This document shows positions 9,891 through 21,663 of a stretch of 64,000 nucleotides of DNA, in pieces; position 1 is the stretch's first letter, and every line of letters starts with the position of its first letter. The stretch comes from Sipunculus nudus (lineage: Eukaryota > Annelida > Sipuncula > Golfingiida > Sipunculidae). The DNA lies in NCBI GenBank assembly GCA_026874595.1, contig CM049312.1, positions 52,457,429-52,521,428 of the forward strand, read 5' to 3'. The position numbers and the translations under genes were made by a program. Under the pieces are notes generated by a model. It saw only the letters and a list, made by a program, of their open reading frames with translations, ran no database searches and was not told the DNA's origin.

Positions 9891-12199
9891 CAAATTGGTT
9901 GTCTGATATAACACAGGTATACCTGTCTTAAATAAATTAACCGTGATTTTATTGATCCTCGTGTTTTAAACATATCTGTCCAACATAAATGCATTCGGAT
10001 ATATGTCAGTTAAGTGTGTTTCAGAATATGAATGCACAAAATGCGTCTAATGACTGAACTCCCCTTTCTGAGTATAAAAATTAGTTAATTTTGTGCTGTT
10101 TTTGCGGTTGAATCAGCTATAAAACTCTCTGTACATACCAATAATAGTCTTGTTCCCAGCAACAATTTTACTGATCCTGGTCTAGTCTCTTCTACATACA
10201 CCAGATGCCGCTACCTGTGATTTACGCCTCATCCAGTTTTACCGTTTTACGGGCCCTGTGTTCCGTTTACACAGCATTGGCGCAGTCAAAAGTGTGGGAG
10301 CAGCTTCACAAGTGTAAATGTAACCACTAGAATTTCCCGTCCCATAATGTACGTTATATTTGTGATATTATTATAATTTTCTTTTGTTTAATATTTTTAT
10401 TTAATATAGCTAATGAGATGTGCAACACAGTTTTTATTTTGGCTTTCCCATATAATAAAAATAATAGAATATACGCATCTTTTTAGAAGAAATAACACTA
10501 AATATTCTGTGTTCACATTTTATTATCTCTCCATCTTTTACTAATTACCTGAAGTAAATTTCTGTATATATTTGGATCCAGGAAAACGTGCATTTTGTAT
10601 TTAGTTAAAAATTGTAAACTTTGTAAGTTTTTTTTTAAAAGAGGTTACTTCGTTTCTACAAGCTCCGTCTCCCGCTGTAGGTTTTACATTGAACGATCTT
10701 GTCATAAATCCACTCAGCTCGAGGACCAAGTAAATATACACTCATTCATAGTTTTTATGGATTTATGCTGACCTTGAATGGGAAATAACCTATTAAAAAA
10801 AAGATTGTGCATGTGGTCGGTGCCCAAGCACATCCCTCTTGAGAACCTGAAAGGTAGATAAACCATTGCAATAAAACGTGTAATATGACAGGCTGCAACA
10901 TGTTAGTTCATTTTGACTGAATACAAAAGTTTGCTAGCAAATCCAGTCCGGTCCAGGGTATACTATCTCCAGTTCATCTGTTTTATATATAGGTTATTAT
11001 AGATATGGCACTGTATGTACGTTAACATGGTCCACGTGTCTGTTCACCATCACAAGAATGCTTGAAGAGAGGTCCGGTCTTCTCTCGGGAATGCGAGATA
11101 ACTTCCCACCAAGGAGCAGGAAAATGAGAGGAAGAAACAAGTGCTGGAAGCTGAAAAATCTTGATTTGTGTTGTTGAGCGGTACAGCTACCAGGTGTTGC
11201 ACGCTTTGTTTTATATATAGAGCACTGATCGATCGAGCCGTTTATTTGTCGGTTGTGTACAGTGTTAGCAGACGGTTCTTGAGCGAAACACTAGCAAGTA
11301 CCATAATGTTTTTAAGGAGAAAATGCAATGTTGCATGAGTCTTAATTATACAATCAAACAAAACAAATTATCTCTGAAGTTAAATAACCTATACGAGTAG
11401 AAATAATTAAGAAATTTTGGAATTTGATCAGACTGACAAAAAAAAACGGAACGAGCCTCGTACGAAAATATACAAAACATGCATGCAGACATAGACATAT
11501 GAAAGCGGATACAGATACATTTCATACATATACAATCATATGGAAAGACATAGCAAAATCATGTATGTTTCTATATATCACATGTTTGAGGTTTCACTCA
11601 TGGATGTATATTCAGATGTTAGTTGCAGTGTTTAACTGAGAATGATATATATGTGTTGACAAGGCTTCTGAAAAAGGAAAGAATATAGATTTATTTTTAG
11701 TCCTTTCTGTTTCTAAAAGATAATATGGATATTGTCCCATTTTTCCATATGACTCTTGATTTTATCGCGTTTCGTTGCGATATTCTTTTCTATGTTATTA
11801 ACTTGTTCTACATATATTTTGAAACTACTGAAAATTGACATTGTTTTGTTGCATTTACAATTATAAATGAATTTCTTTGTTAATAGAAATAACAGATAAA
11901 TAAGACTATTTTTTGTTGTATTGAATATAACAGATTTTATATCTAACAACTCTTCATTTTTCCCATTATGTAGAGTTGATAACCAATTTTTTACTCGACA
12001 TATTATGTTTTCAGTCTCTCTACAATGATTAAATGATGTAACTATGTCTCTTTTTCAGAGTTGCATAAGAGCAAAGTGTTGTTCCCTTTTTTAAATGATA
12101 AATAAAAACGGATTTAAAGCAATACATCTATGAATTAGGCAGTTTAAACTGGAAAATTCTCAGTTCTTCTGATATATTTATTTTTTTTAATATTCTACC
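9891..12199. other. Intergenic DNA, no gene recognised
   Basis: The stretch is AT-rich with a few CpG-containing patches (around 10200-10330 and 11040-11110). Short open frames at 11424-11639 (plus) and 11713-11949 (minus) show no domain or splice context. Confidence 0.5.
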
Positions 12200-12229
12200 G
12201 CAGCACTAGGTAAGGGCAGTCCCATCGCT

Positions 12230-12868
12230 TCTGAAATTTGGGTGAGGCCCCATCGCTTCTGAAGTTTGTTAGAATAACCTCTGCGGCGTCTACGGAACCG
12301 TATGATGACTGCTTGACCTGGCTCATAGTCCTCCGTATGTTCCTGTTGGTCATACTATCTTTTCTGTCTCTCACTAGCTACAAAAGTCTTCACGAGCCAA
12401 TTCATGTATGTGGTACTGCTTGCCTTGCAGATTGTCTACGTACTGTGATAGACTAAGAGGCTTGTGTCCCGGAGGCTGGCTGCCCATCATCATATCCACC
12501 TGAAGACGCGGTTCCCATCCGAACATAACCATGGAGAGTGTAGAATCCGGAACTGTTATGCACTGAAGTTCAGTAGGCTAACATAAGCAACTGGATATAT
12601 TCATCCCTTTGGTTTTCTGAGACGAATTTAGCAATTATCGACTGCAGAGTCGAGTTGAACCATTCAACCATTCCGTCACTTTGTGGTCGATGGATGGTGG
12701 TTCTTCTCTTTTTTATGCCAAGTTGCTGACACAGAGACTTAAATGGAATTCCTTACACGGAATGGGCATGGAGTGGCAGACCCCACAAACTAACAAATTG
12801 GTTAATGAAGATATCAACTATCATGGAAGTTTCCATGTTTGGAATGGCCCAGGCCCCTGTCCACTTTG
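12230..12868 (-). pseudogene. Gypsy copy A integrase core remnant
   Basis: The minus-strand frames give AWAIPNMETS, CQQLGIKKRRTT, RPQSDGMVEWFNSTL, SENQRDEYIQLLMLAY and a following GYDDG-like C-terminal stretch. These are the middle and C-terminal integrase core of gypsy elements, with the PQSDG and VE-FN motifs around the catalytic glutamate. Stops and frame changes are present, and the zinc-binding N-terminus and first catalytic Asp are lost in the deletion described below. Confidence 0.75.
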
Positions 12869-13640
12869 ACAGTTTCAATACGGTATGCAGAGGACTGGCT
12901 ATGGTTGCCAAGTCCTTGACAAATCTTCTGTAATAAGAGTCCTAAGAAGCTCTTTACCTCGGTGACATTACTGGGGATGGGCGAAACTCAATGATGAAAT
13001 TTTCTCAGGATTAATCGCGATTCCTTTTGCAGGAACAATATGTCCCAGATATTCCTCCTTGTTTTTTAATAAGTGACACTTTTTTTTCGGTCCGGCTTTA
13101 CCGATCCTAAAGATTTCCGATTGAAGTCTCGAGTGACTGTCAAAGTCAGAATTGAAGACAGTGACATCATTTCTACAGAGTAGATAAGTCTGCCACTGTA
13201 AGCCTGCCAGGACGCATTCCATCAGAAGTTCAAAGGTCGCTGGTGCATTACACAGAACGAACGGCATTGTTTTGAACTGATAATAGCCTGTCTTCTGGGC
13301 ATCTTCAGGTTTCATGCCCACTTGCCAGTAACCACTAGCAAGATCGAGTGTGGAAAACCACTTGACTCCACCCAAGGCGTCTAGTGAGTCATAAATCTTG
13401 GTTAGTGGATAATTGTCCTTGAGCGTAAAATTATTCAGTTTCCTGTAGTCTAGAAAAACCGTATTGATCATTCTTTCTTTCTGACCAGCACAATAGCGCT
13501 GCTCCAGTGACTATTTGAAGGCTCGATGACTTTCTGCTTGAGCATTCGCTGAATTTTCTGGATACACTTTTCCTTCTTAGCCAATGGCAGTCGCCGTGCT
13601 GCCTGTTTGATAGGTTGGGCGTCAAAAGTGTTGATACTGT
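12869..13640 (-). pseudogene. Gypsy copy A reverse transcriptase remnant
   Basis: Recognisable blocks in order are RMLKQKVIEPSNSHWSSAIV (frameshifted), DYRKLNN, PLTKIYDSLDALGG, FSTLDLASGYWQV and EYLGHIV, then the thumb motif VTEVKSFLGL. The F/Y-x-DD active site is ruined: the expected YLDD region reads LLCRNDVTVF. Directly after the thumb the reading switches to integrase, so RNase H and the integrase N-terminus have been deleted. Confidence 0.85.
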
Positions 13641-14285
13641 GCTAGATTAGATCGGTTCTACCCAGATCACTTTTATCCTTAACAAGCACATGTTGAACCT
13701 TGCAGAGCATCTGCAGAGCAGCTTGGCGTTGTTCTTCCTCTAGTTCTGATGTACATTCTTCCCAAAGTGTTTTCAGGTGTTCAGATACCTGCAAAAAAGG
13801 TGTCACTCCCTACAGATGAGGAATTTTCAGTCTCAGGTTCAGTTGAAATATAAGTCATCTGGGCCACAGGATGTCCTTGAGCAACCATGTCATTCTTCTC
13901 AAGTTGAATAGGTTGGTCGCTGAGATAAGCGAATCGCTATGGAATGTAGTCTATGTTGGGGTTTACCACCATCTTAGCTAGGAGAAGTCACCTTGAAATC
14001 TTCTCTCTCCTGTTTACATGCAAAACATGCTATTTAATTGTCCCAAAACCGCATACAACCAATTTGAAAATCAATGCTGAAACCATGCTGTTTTAGACAG
14101 TCGTAGCCTATTAAACCATCCGCTTCCACTTCCGCAAATCTCATTGGATGGGTAAACACATACTGTGCAACTTGCACAGGAAGGTCGACTTGATCAAGAA
14201 ACTCGAGGATTCAGCCATCACCCTTTCTAATTTGGAGTTTAGTGTTCTTGATAGGGGGACGCACACCTTCTGGAATTTTAAAGTA

Positions 14286-14498
14286 TTATGAAGGATTCAC
14301 AATACTAATGGTAGACCCAGAATCCACCAGGTAATCAACCTGTAGTCCATAGATGTGAGTTGTCAAGTAGAGCGACTTATAGGGTGCATAGTGATTCATA
14401 AAACAGCATAAAACTTTTCCATCGAGAGAGAATGCTAGTTCCTCATTTGTTTCTGAGAAGATGGGTCCACTTGCATGTTCCGCTGAGACCTGACCCAC
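14286..14498 (-). pseudogene. Gypsy copy A aspartic protease remnant
   Basis: The frame ends GLQVDYLVDSGSTISIVNPS. DSGS is the protease active-site motif in its Ser form, as in many gypsy elements. Only this N-terminal part of the protease is in frame; the rest (to about 13650) is broken. Confidence 0.7.
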
Positions 14499-14599
14499 AG
14501 CCTTAGCTACTGGGAGTCTTCCTTATTATCTTGCTTGTAAACAAAAGTCCTCCTATACGTCTCATCAGGATCACTGGTACTGCTAGATGGTGGTCTCGT

Positions 14600-15650
14600 A
14601 TCATTTTCCCTTTCTCCGTCTGCCTCTCTTCTTCTTTCCCTCCTCTTTGTTTTGCCGGCTGTAACATTCTGAATACAGATGTCCAGTTTTTGCAAAATGT
14701 TCATTGTTTTGGAGAAGGTCTGCGTTTTGGCGAGTTCTGCTGCCCATAAGGAGATGTTGGGGGTGTGGGTTTGGTGTGATTTTTGAGAATCTCATCCAAT
14801 TTCTCACACAACAGACGGAGATTCTTCTCTGAGGTCTCACAACTTCGCTGCATTTGGACACTTGTCTATACCTGGGGCGTTTCTGAGGGTTGCACACGAA
14901 CTGGTTGGACTCTTCAGGTTCTTCCGATTCGAAAGGCTTATATTCATGTCCGAACTCGATTGCTTCTTGGAGGTTTTTCGGGTGTCCTTGTTGGATGGCC
15001 CATTCAAGATCATGGTCGTTCAAGGCATCGACAAAGGAATTTTTAGCCAGAGTATCCTTGAACTCAGCAGTTGCCACTGGGAATGCTTTCCTGACTAACT
15101 TCCCCGTTTCCTGGGCGAGTGAGGACAGGCTTTCTCCTTTGTTGCGTAGCCCAGATCGCAGCTTAGCACGGTAGCCCTCTCAAAACGTTCAGTGAGTGCT
15201 GAGACGAGAGAAGAATAGTGAGTGCGCTGGCCTGGTTCGAAGTCGCGTAGCAAGCGAGCTTGACCTCGTAGGCTAGCTGCTAAATGCAGGGCTCTTGTTT
15301 GATTTGATCATCCATTAAGTTGTGCAATAAGCTCAAATTGCACCAGGTGATCGTGCCAGCCAGACGATCCACCAAAAGTAGCAGCCTTGGTAGCCGGTCT
15401 ATGACGTGTTGGATGACTGAAATCTGGCACAGTGGAAGACGGTAGCATAGGTGGTACGTGTGGATTACCATAATGAACTTTGTTCATCACAGGGGTATCG
15501 CTGTTCTGTGTAGAAGGAGCATGATAAGTCTCTCTAAACAAAGGTTGACCACCATGGATTGGATCGTTGTGTTGAGGATATGCAGCTCTGGACATCTCAT
15601 ATAGGAACCTGTTATGCCGTATATCAGAACCAGGCAAATCATACTGATGA
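14600..15650 (-). pseudogene. Gypsy copy A gag: capsid and nucleocapsid remnant
   Basis: The capsid pattern is readable across two frames: WHDHLVQFELIAQL, LHLAASLRGQARLLRDF, LVSALTERFE, LRNKGESLSSLAQETGKLVR, then FVDALNDHDLEWAIQQG and LQEAIEF. A damaged zinc knuckle (GHLYSEC) and a Lys/Arg-rich tail follow. This is the retrotransposon gag domain architecture, with at least one stop and one frameshift. Confidence 0.7.
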
Positions 15651-15679
15651 TGTTGGTGGGGTGTTGAACCAAAGCACTG

Positions 15680-16808
15680 TCACTGATATGAAGTCTTCAC
15701 ATGGGCTGGTCTTGCACTATCGGCTGCAGAGTACGTTGAATCACATGTCTGCCTATGAAACGTGAAATCACATGTCTGCCCATGATTTTGATCAGGTGGA
15801 CTGACATCGGTCGAACTTCTGGTTGTTGCACAAAATTGAGTCTCAGCTCCGTAGATTCCGTTACTGTAGGTAGGTCTTCCACGTAGCGATTCAAATTGTG
15901 CCGGTGAACAATTAATGTTATGACGATAACTGTCCTGACGAACTCCCAAACCATTATGACTCACAACAGGAGCTGGCCTGAAACCATTGGATGGTATGGG
16001 TGCATTTAATGCTTGCATGAAACTTGATGGTGTAGCTTGAGAATGACCAGCAGTTGTGAAACATGGGTGGGTATTGGATGGAGCTGATATAATAGTTATG
16101 GTACCAACTCCAGCAGATGCTTGATGTATTTCATTACACTGATTTTTCGGGACCTGATCTAGCAGTGGAGTCTGCCGTGGCACAAAACCTCATGAGTCTT
16201 TGCAGTGGTGTTAGATCTTTATAAGGAGAAGATGACGATAATCCATCAATCAATTTTGTTGGAGGTTGCTAAACAGGCGATGAAGCACGAGGCAGTAAGG
16301 TATTTGCACTAGGCACGAACCTCGGCGACTTCAGCCTACGAGCTGCACTATCAGGAAATTTGATGAGACTGGGCGTCTTTCCATCATACGAAGGATGTTC
16401 GCCATTTAACAACCTTGACTTTGTTGTCTATTGTTCTAAATATGCAGCGGATTATTGCACTGAATTAATGCGCTTAGAGTCGACACCTCGACTATGCTGA
16501 TTTTGTTTAGATATAAGCTGGAGCTGACAAGCCTGAGTTTGTTGCATCTCTACATATTGCTGATGTTGATACTGTATATCTTGGATCTGTCGTTCTTGCT
16601 GATTCATTGACGCTTGAAGATTCTGCAGTATGCTCATCATACCTCGGAAGTCAAACGATGTAAGTGAGTGGGGTGGTTGGAGAGGTGAATCAACCAGCAT
16701 TGGGCCATTCAAGTCAAAGATAGGGTCAATACCTTCTACATTTGAAGGTAGCTGATGGTAATCCCTATTCAGTCGCTGCATTTCATGGTGATGTTGACTG
16801 CTGGTCAT
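15680..16808 (-). pseudogene. Gypsy copy A gag N-terminal region
   Basis: Two minus-strand open stretches encode a Gln/His-rich segment with a likely coiled coil (16452-16808, start MTSSQHHHEMQ) and a Ser/Pro/Thr-rich segment (15680-16183). They lie upstream of the capsid and share its strand. The content is typical of the variable gag N-terminus; I recognise no specific domain. Confidence 0.5.
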
Positions 16809-16860
16809 GATGCCTTGATCACTGTCCGTGCTGAGCAGGGACGTGTAAATTGTGTAAACC

Positions 16861-17291
16861 TAATTCAGACATTCTCGTTGGAACCCTTTAAATTTTGTCT
16901 TACTCTGAACACTAGCAGTAAACTTTTATTTAATCAACTTCTTAATTGTTTAAGAAGACAGACATTAATATTTATGATATAAAGGGCCTGACAGGTTCCG
17001 GCAAATGCCTTATTTTCCACTCCCCGGTAAAATATATAGTATAGAGGAGGACTGTTTTATATTTTTTCCCCACCTGGTTACATGGTACATACTAGTCTCA
17101 GATTTAAAAGCAAAGAATATTATACACCCTTTGTCACAAAGAGTGTCACTATTATATATAAGTTCACAGTAATTAAAGATATTTAAATATATCTATCCTC
17201 CATTAGACACCCCAGAAAATCTGGATTTGCAAATCCCGCCCTAAAAAAAGATTGCTACAAGACCAATTTCATTTGAAAGTAACTTAGCTGA
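16861..17291. other. Spacer between gypsy copies A and B
   Basis: AT-rich, no gene. I looked here for the left LTR of copy A (which would begin upstream on the minus strand) and could not match it to sequence near 12.1-12.2 kb. Confidence 0.4.
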
Positions 17292-17492
17292 TGTCAGAAA
17301 TGGTATGCGCACCGTACGCTGGCGCCGCCTGTCGGGACTTTGTGTGACTACACTGGAAATCACGTGTCATCTGTAACGTAGTTACTTAGTGAGTTGCATT
17401 GTGTGCCAAGATGGTTTCCGCTCCGTGATTAAATGTGTTTTCGTTCATTTTGTTCTTCTTGTGTGGTTGTAAACGAACCTAAGGACATGACA
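17292..17492 (+). repeat. Gypsy copy B 5' LTR (201 bp)
   Basis: It begins TGTCAGAAATGG and ends AAGGACATGACA. It matches the 3' LTR along its length apart from point changes and about 44 extra bp (around 17411-17454) that the 3' LTR lacks. Directly after it lies TGGCGACGAAGAC (from 17495), a candidate primer-binding site. Confidence 0.88.
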
Positions 17493-17638
17493 TAATGGCG
17501 ACGAAGACGCGGCAACCACACGGTCAGTACATATACTCTTTTCAAGGCCTGTCATCTGCTAGTTGAGGCCTATACACCTTGTGTGCTCCACCGTACATAC
17601 TTCGTTCTCCAGAATTCAAGTTCGTGAAAACATTCGCC

Positions 17639-18420
17639 ATGTCTCAAGAGGGGGCTCATGCATTGCCAGTAATGGGGCAAACTACGAACTTTATGGTCCC
17701 TACGCCAAGATTTTCTGGTAAGAGGGCGGACTTTGAAACATTCTTTGAACGATTCAGTTCGTGCATGCTTGCAAATTATATTACGGACGAGAGTAAAATC
17801 GTGCATACATTTGTGGCTAGTATGGCAGATGACCTTTATAAACTAGCACGTGACTTTTTTGCATCTGAGAAGTTGTATGAGAAAACTTTCAAAGAAATTG
17901 TTTATAAACTTGTTGATCACATGAATCCTGCACCGATTGTGATAACTGCACGCTGTGCATTCAACAGATGTGTACAAAGACCTGACCAGGACATTAATTC
18001 TTTCATTGCCACTCTCAAGCATTTAGCCGAGGACTGTAAATATGGAGACAATCTCAATATGTGGCTACGTGACAGGTTTGTGACTGGTCTTCAAGTGAGG
18101 CAATACGCAGACGCTTATTACAGGAGAAAGAAGATATGACTTTTGCACAAGCATATAAATTAGCAACTGTATTTGAAACCACTAGTAGGGAAGAAAAAGC
18201 CATGTTCAGGGAGTACAGTGAATGCTGTTCACACAAAACAGCAGTAACAATGAATAAAACCTCAGACATCTGGTCAAGGATCTTCAGGTAAAAGACCTTA
18301 CACTTGCATTCGTTGTACATCTATTGAACATAAAGCTGATGATTGTCCATGTCCTACTAAAACTTGCAACGCTTGTGGAAAAGTGGAACACATACAGAAA
18401 GCTTGTTTTAGCACACAAAA
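17639..18420 (+). pseudogene. Gypsy copy B gag
   Basis: The frame from ATG 17639 encodes a capsid-like domain (PTPRFSGKRADFETFFERF, DINSFIATLKHLAEDCKYG, LRDRFVTGL). A frameshift near 18105 moves the reading to LLQEKEDMTFAQAYKLA, a typical capsid C-terminus. Two CCHC zinc knuckles follow at 18305-18406: C-x2-C-x4-H-x4-C twice (CIRC...H...C and CNAC...H...C), both with all ligands present. Gag packages the element RNA. The frameshift means this copy cannot make it intact. Confidence 0.85.
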
Positions 18421-18555
18421 AATATTTAGACCACCTAACAGTAGGGAAGTACATACTACTACAGCAACTGATGAGATGCCTCCATCTACAGAACTAGAAC
18501 AAGACCTGTATGCTATTTCGAAAGACAAATGTGAAACAAAGGTCTACAGAGAGTT

Positions 18556-18850
18556 TTGAATAGATGGTAAACTGCTCAAATTTGAAGTTGACACTTGTTC
18601 TGCGGTTACACTTATCAACCAGAAAGTGTTTCAAAATAATTTTCCAACACACACATTGAGTAACACAGAAACAATGTTACGTTGCTATGGAGGGCAGAAT
18701 ATTCCTGTAATTGGTCAGTGTTCCGTTTATGTGGTAGTCGGCCAGGGCAAGACAAAGCACATGAAACTGGTTATAGTTAAAGGCGATGGTTCAAGCCTGG
18801 TTGGACGTGATTGGCTGCAGCATGAATGGAAAGATGTGATTGGCACTACA
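18556..18850 (+). pseudogene. Gypsy copy B aspartic protease
   Basis: The protease begins around FEVDTCSAVTLI and continues to the flap and SLVGRDWLQ at its C-terminal end, typical for these elements. The active-site triad, normally D-S/T-G, reads DTC, so the copy would be catalytically suspect even without the upstream frameshift. Confidence 0.75.
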
Positions 18851-19880
18851 GCTGAGAATCAATCTGTCCAGGAATTTACTGACAATACATCGAGAGAACA
18901 GGCAAAGCAAATATTACAGGCTAAGTATACTGAACGTTTCCAGGAAGGTTTAGGAACCTTAAAGGATATACAAGCAACCCTGTATATTCAGTCAGATGCA
19001 AAACCGGTCTTCTGTAAAGCACGTACAGTGCCACTGAACTTGAAACAGAAAGCTGAGGCTGAAATTGACCGACTTGAGAAAGAGAGAGTAATGCAAAAGG
19101 TTAAAACCTCACAATGGGCCGCACCAGTAGTACCCATACTAAAACCCACAGGAAAGATTAGGCTGTGCGGTGATTTTAAGTTGACAATAAATCGGTATGC
19201 AAGAAATTAGCAGTACCCCATTCCAAGGATAGATGAGTTGCTAGCGACACTCAGTGGTGGAAAAGAATTCACCAAACTAGATCTTCGAGCAGCATACCAA
19301 CAGGTTGAATTAGATGCTGCTTCAAGAGAGTTGACAACTATAAATACAACAAAAGGGTTGTATCAGTACACTCGAGTTCCGTTCGGGATCAGCACAGCAC
19401 CAATGCTGTTCCAAAGGATTATGGAAACCTTCTGAAAGGCCTGCCAGGGACAGTAGTTTATCTTGATGACATACTGGTCCAAGGAAAAGCTAGACAAGAC
19501 CATTTGCTAAACTTAGACAAAGTATTGGATACACTGAAAACTGCAGGTTTACGTTTGCATATGGACAAGTGCCATTTTCTGTTGCCCTGTGTGGAATACC
19601 TTGGTGTAGTGGTGGACGCAGAGGGGATTCATCCAACCAAAGACAAAGTCAGGGCAATAAAGGATGCTCCTGTACCCTCAAACGTATCGGAACTTAGGGC
19701 ATACCTTGGGCTCTTGATTCATTATGGATATTTCATTGATGATCTCGCGACAATACTGGCACCTCTGTATGATCGCCTGAACAAGGGTAAAGATTGGATT
19801 TGGTCCCAGAGACAGCAGGAAGCTTTTGGAAAGAGTAAAGCCAGTTTTGTTGATGATGCAGTGCATGTACACTATGATAC
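18851..19880 (+). pseudogene. Gypsy copy B reverse transcriptase
   Basis: The order is VMQKVKTSQWAAPVVPILK, GKIRLCGDFKLTIN, an in-frame TAG at about 19208, PIPRIDELLATLSGGKEF, KLDLRAAYQQV, a frameshift near 19432, and then an intact YLDD at 19459-19470. The thumb (LRAYLGLL) follows. RT copies element RNA into DNA. Two disabling lesions are visible; the catalytic residues themselves are retained. Confidence 0.9.
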
Positions 19881-20300
19881 AGAGAAAGAATTTATCTTGT
19901 CATGCGACGCTTCGCCTTACGGTCTTGGTGCAGTGCTACAGCATCGTGTGAATGGTAGGGAACACCGTAGCATATGCATCTAGGCGCTTAAATTAAGCAG
20001 AGATGAACTACAGTCAAATTGAAAAAGAAGGACTTGCTATTGTGTTTGCGGTTCACAAGTTCAGACAGTACTTGCTTGGCAGAAAGTTCACTTTGATTAC
20101 GGACCATCGTCCATTATTGACATTGTTTTCACCAGTAAAAAGGACGCCACAGACGGCTGCTTCACGGATTAAACGATGGTCACTAATTCTTTCAGGTTTC
20201 AATTACCAGATTGAATACAGAAGTTCAAAGTAAAATGCCAATGCTGATGCATTTTCGCGAATGCCACTTCAGGAAACGGAAGGCATTAAAACTCCTGAAG
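19881..20300 (+). pseudogene. Gypsy copy B RNase H
   Basis: LSCDASPYGLGAVLQ carries the first catalytic Asp. After a stop at about 19981 the frame resumes with NYSQIEKEGLAIVFAVHKFR (Glu) and FTLITDHRPLL (Asp). The last block, NANADAFSRMP, follows another stop. This is the standard gypsy RNase H layout, broken by at least two stops. Confidence 0.85.
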
Positions 20301-20347
20301 CAGAAGTAGTACTGTCACTATAAGAACTCAATGATGACTTACCAGTT

Positions 20348-21590
20348 ATGGCTAAAGATATAGCTAGAGAAACAAAATCAGACAAGGTTTTTAGGAAGGT
20401 TACCCTCATGATCCTAGAAGGATGGCCAGAATGCATTGATTCTGAGTGGGAAACACAAATAACACCTTACTTTCACAGGTGTCTCGAACTTCGTGTAGAG
20501 CAAGGTTGTATCCTGTGGGGTAATAGAGTCTTTATTCCCCCATCCTAACGTCCAGCAGTATTCCAAGAACTTCATTCGGAGCATTCTGGCATAGTGAAAG
20601 CTATTGCAAGATTAATTCTGTGGTGGCCTTATCTGGACTCTGAAATCGAAAAACTAGCCAAAGTCTGCACAGACTGTCAAGAAAATGTTCCAAACCCACC
20701 AATGTTGAGACCTACAGAGTGGAAATGGCCAAATGCTCCTTGAAAGCGTGTACATGCAGACTTTGCTTGACCTTTCTATTACTACTTCCTTGTGGTAGTA
20801 GATGCCCATTCCAAGTGGATTGAAATAGAAATCACTACTACTATCAAGAGACTGCACAAACTGCTTGCACAGCACGGACTTCCTGAAAACCTTGTCACCG
20901 ACAATGGTAGTCAATTTACTTCCGGAGAATTCCAAATCTTTCTTCAAAAGAACAACATTAGGCATACATTAACTGCTCCAGGACATCCAGCTACAAACGG
21001 ACAGGCAGAACGATTCGTTCAAAGGTTTAAAAAAGGCGCTGAAGAAGATGTCAAATCAGACGACCTGTATGATAAACTGCAAAGATTTTTATTGTCGTAC
21101 AGAACAACACCTCATGCAGCTACAGGTAGGACCCCTGCAGAACTGCTTTTGCATAGATCTTTGCGCACAAAACTATGAGCCATGAGGCCCTCGCCAGATT
21201 CGTACGCGAAACTGAAAGACAATGTTGTTGAGTCACAAACACGTCGTTACTTTTTTGCCAGTAACTACGGTGCCCATGGACCATGATGGATCGCTGGTAC
21301 GATCCTTGAACGACACGGTTCGAGAAATTATCAAGTTGCGGTAGGAAATTAAATCTGGAAACGACATATTGATCAGCTTCGTTGTCGGTCTGAGGATATA
21401 CCGCAAACTTCATGGCCAGATGCTGTGATATCCCACTCGCCGGCGTTGCCAAGAGAAGAGGGTATACAGGTACAACTAGATGGAAACACACAAGGACTCC
21501 CCTGTACTAGTTTCGACCAACGATTCAGACCTCGCACCCAACCCAAGCACCGTCAGACGTAATCCTGTGCACGAAAGAAAGAAACCAGTG
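20348..21590 (+). pseudogene. Gypsy copy B integrase
   Basis: The N-terminal HHCC zinc motif is present (ELHSEHSG, then CTDC). The DDE core follows: VHADFA near 20750, VTDNGSQFTSGEF near 20900 and NGQAERFVQ at about 21000-21020, so all three acidic residues remain. At least five stops interrupt it (near 20546, 20742, 20771, 21176 and 21283). The C-terminal tail, including a decayed HIDQL motif, runs to about 21590. Confidence 0.85.
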
Positions 21591-21663
21591 AGGATTAAAG
21601 ACTATGTGTAAAACGTGTCGTATTTTTTGTTCTATGTGTCTTTATGTTTTAATAGAAAGTTTA

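Larger units (their letters stand above)
12200..16860 (-). mobile_element. Decayed Ty3/gypsy retrotransposon, copy A
   Basis: Read on the minus strand, the order is gag (16808 down to about 14600), protease, reverse transcriptase and integrase (down to about 12230), the normal Ty3/gypsy order. Every segment carries stops or frameshifts, and RNase H is missing. I could not find LTRs on either side, so the ends are approximate. Confidence 0.8.

Noticed and set aside
12200-16860. LTRs for gypsy copy A
   Set aside because: I compared the outer flanks near 12.1-12.3 kb with 16.8-17.2 kb and found no direct repeat, so no LTR is claimed.
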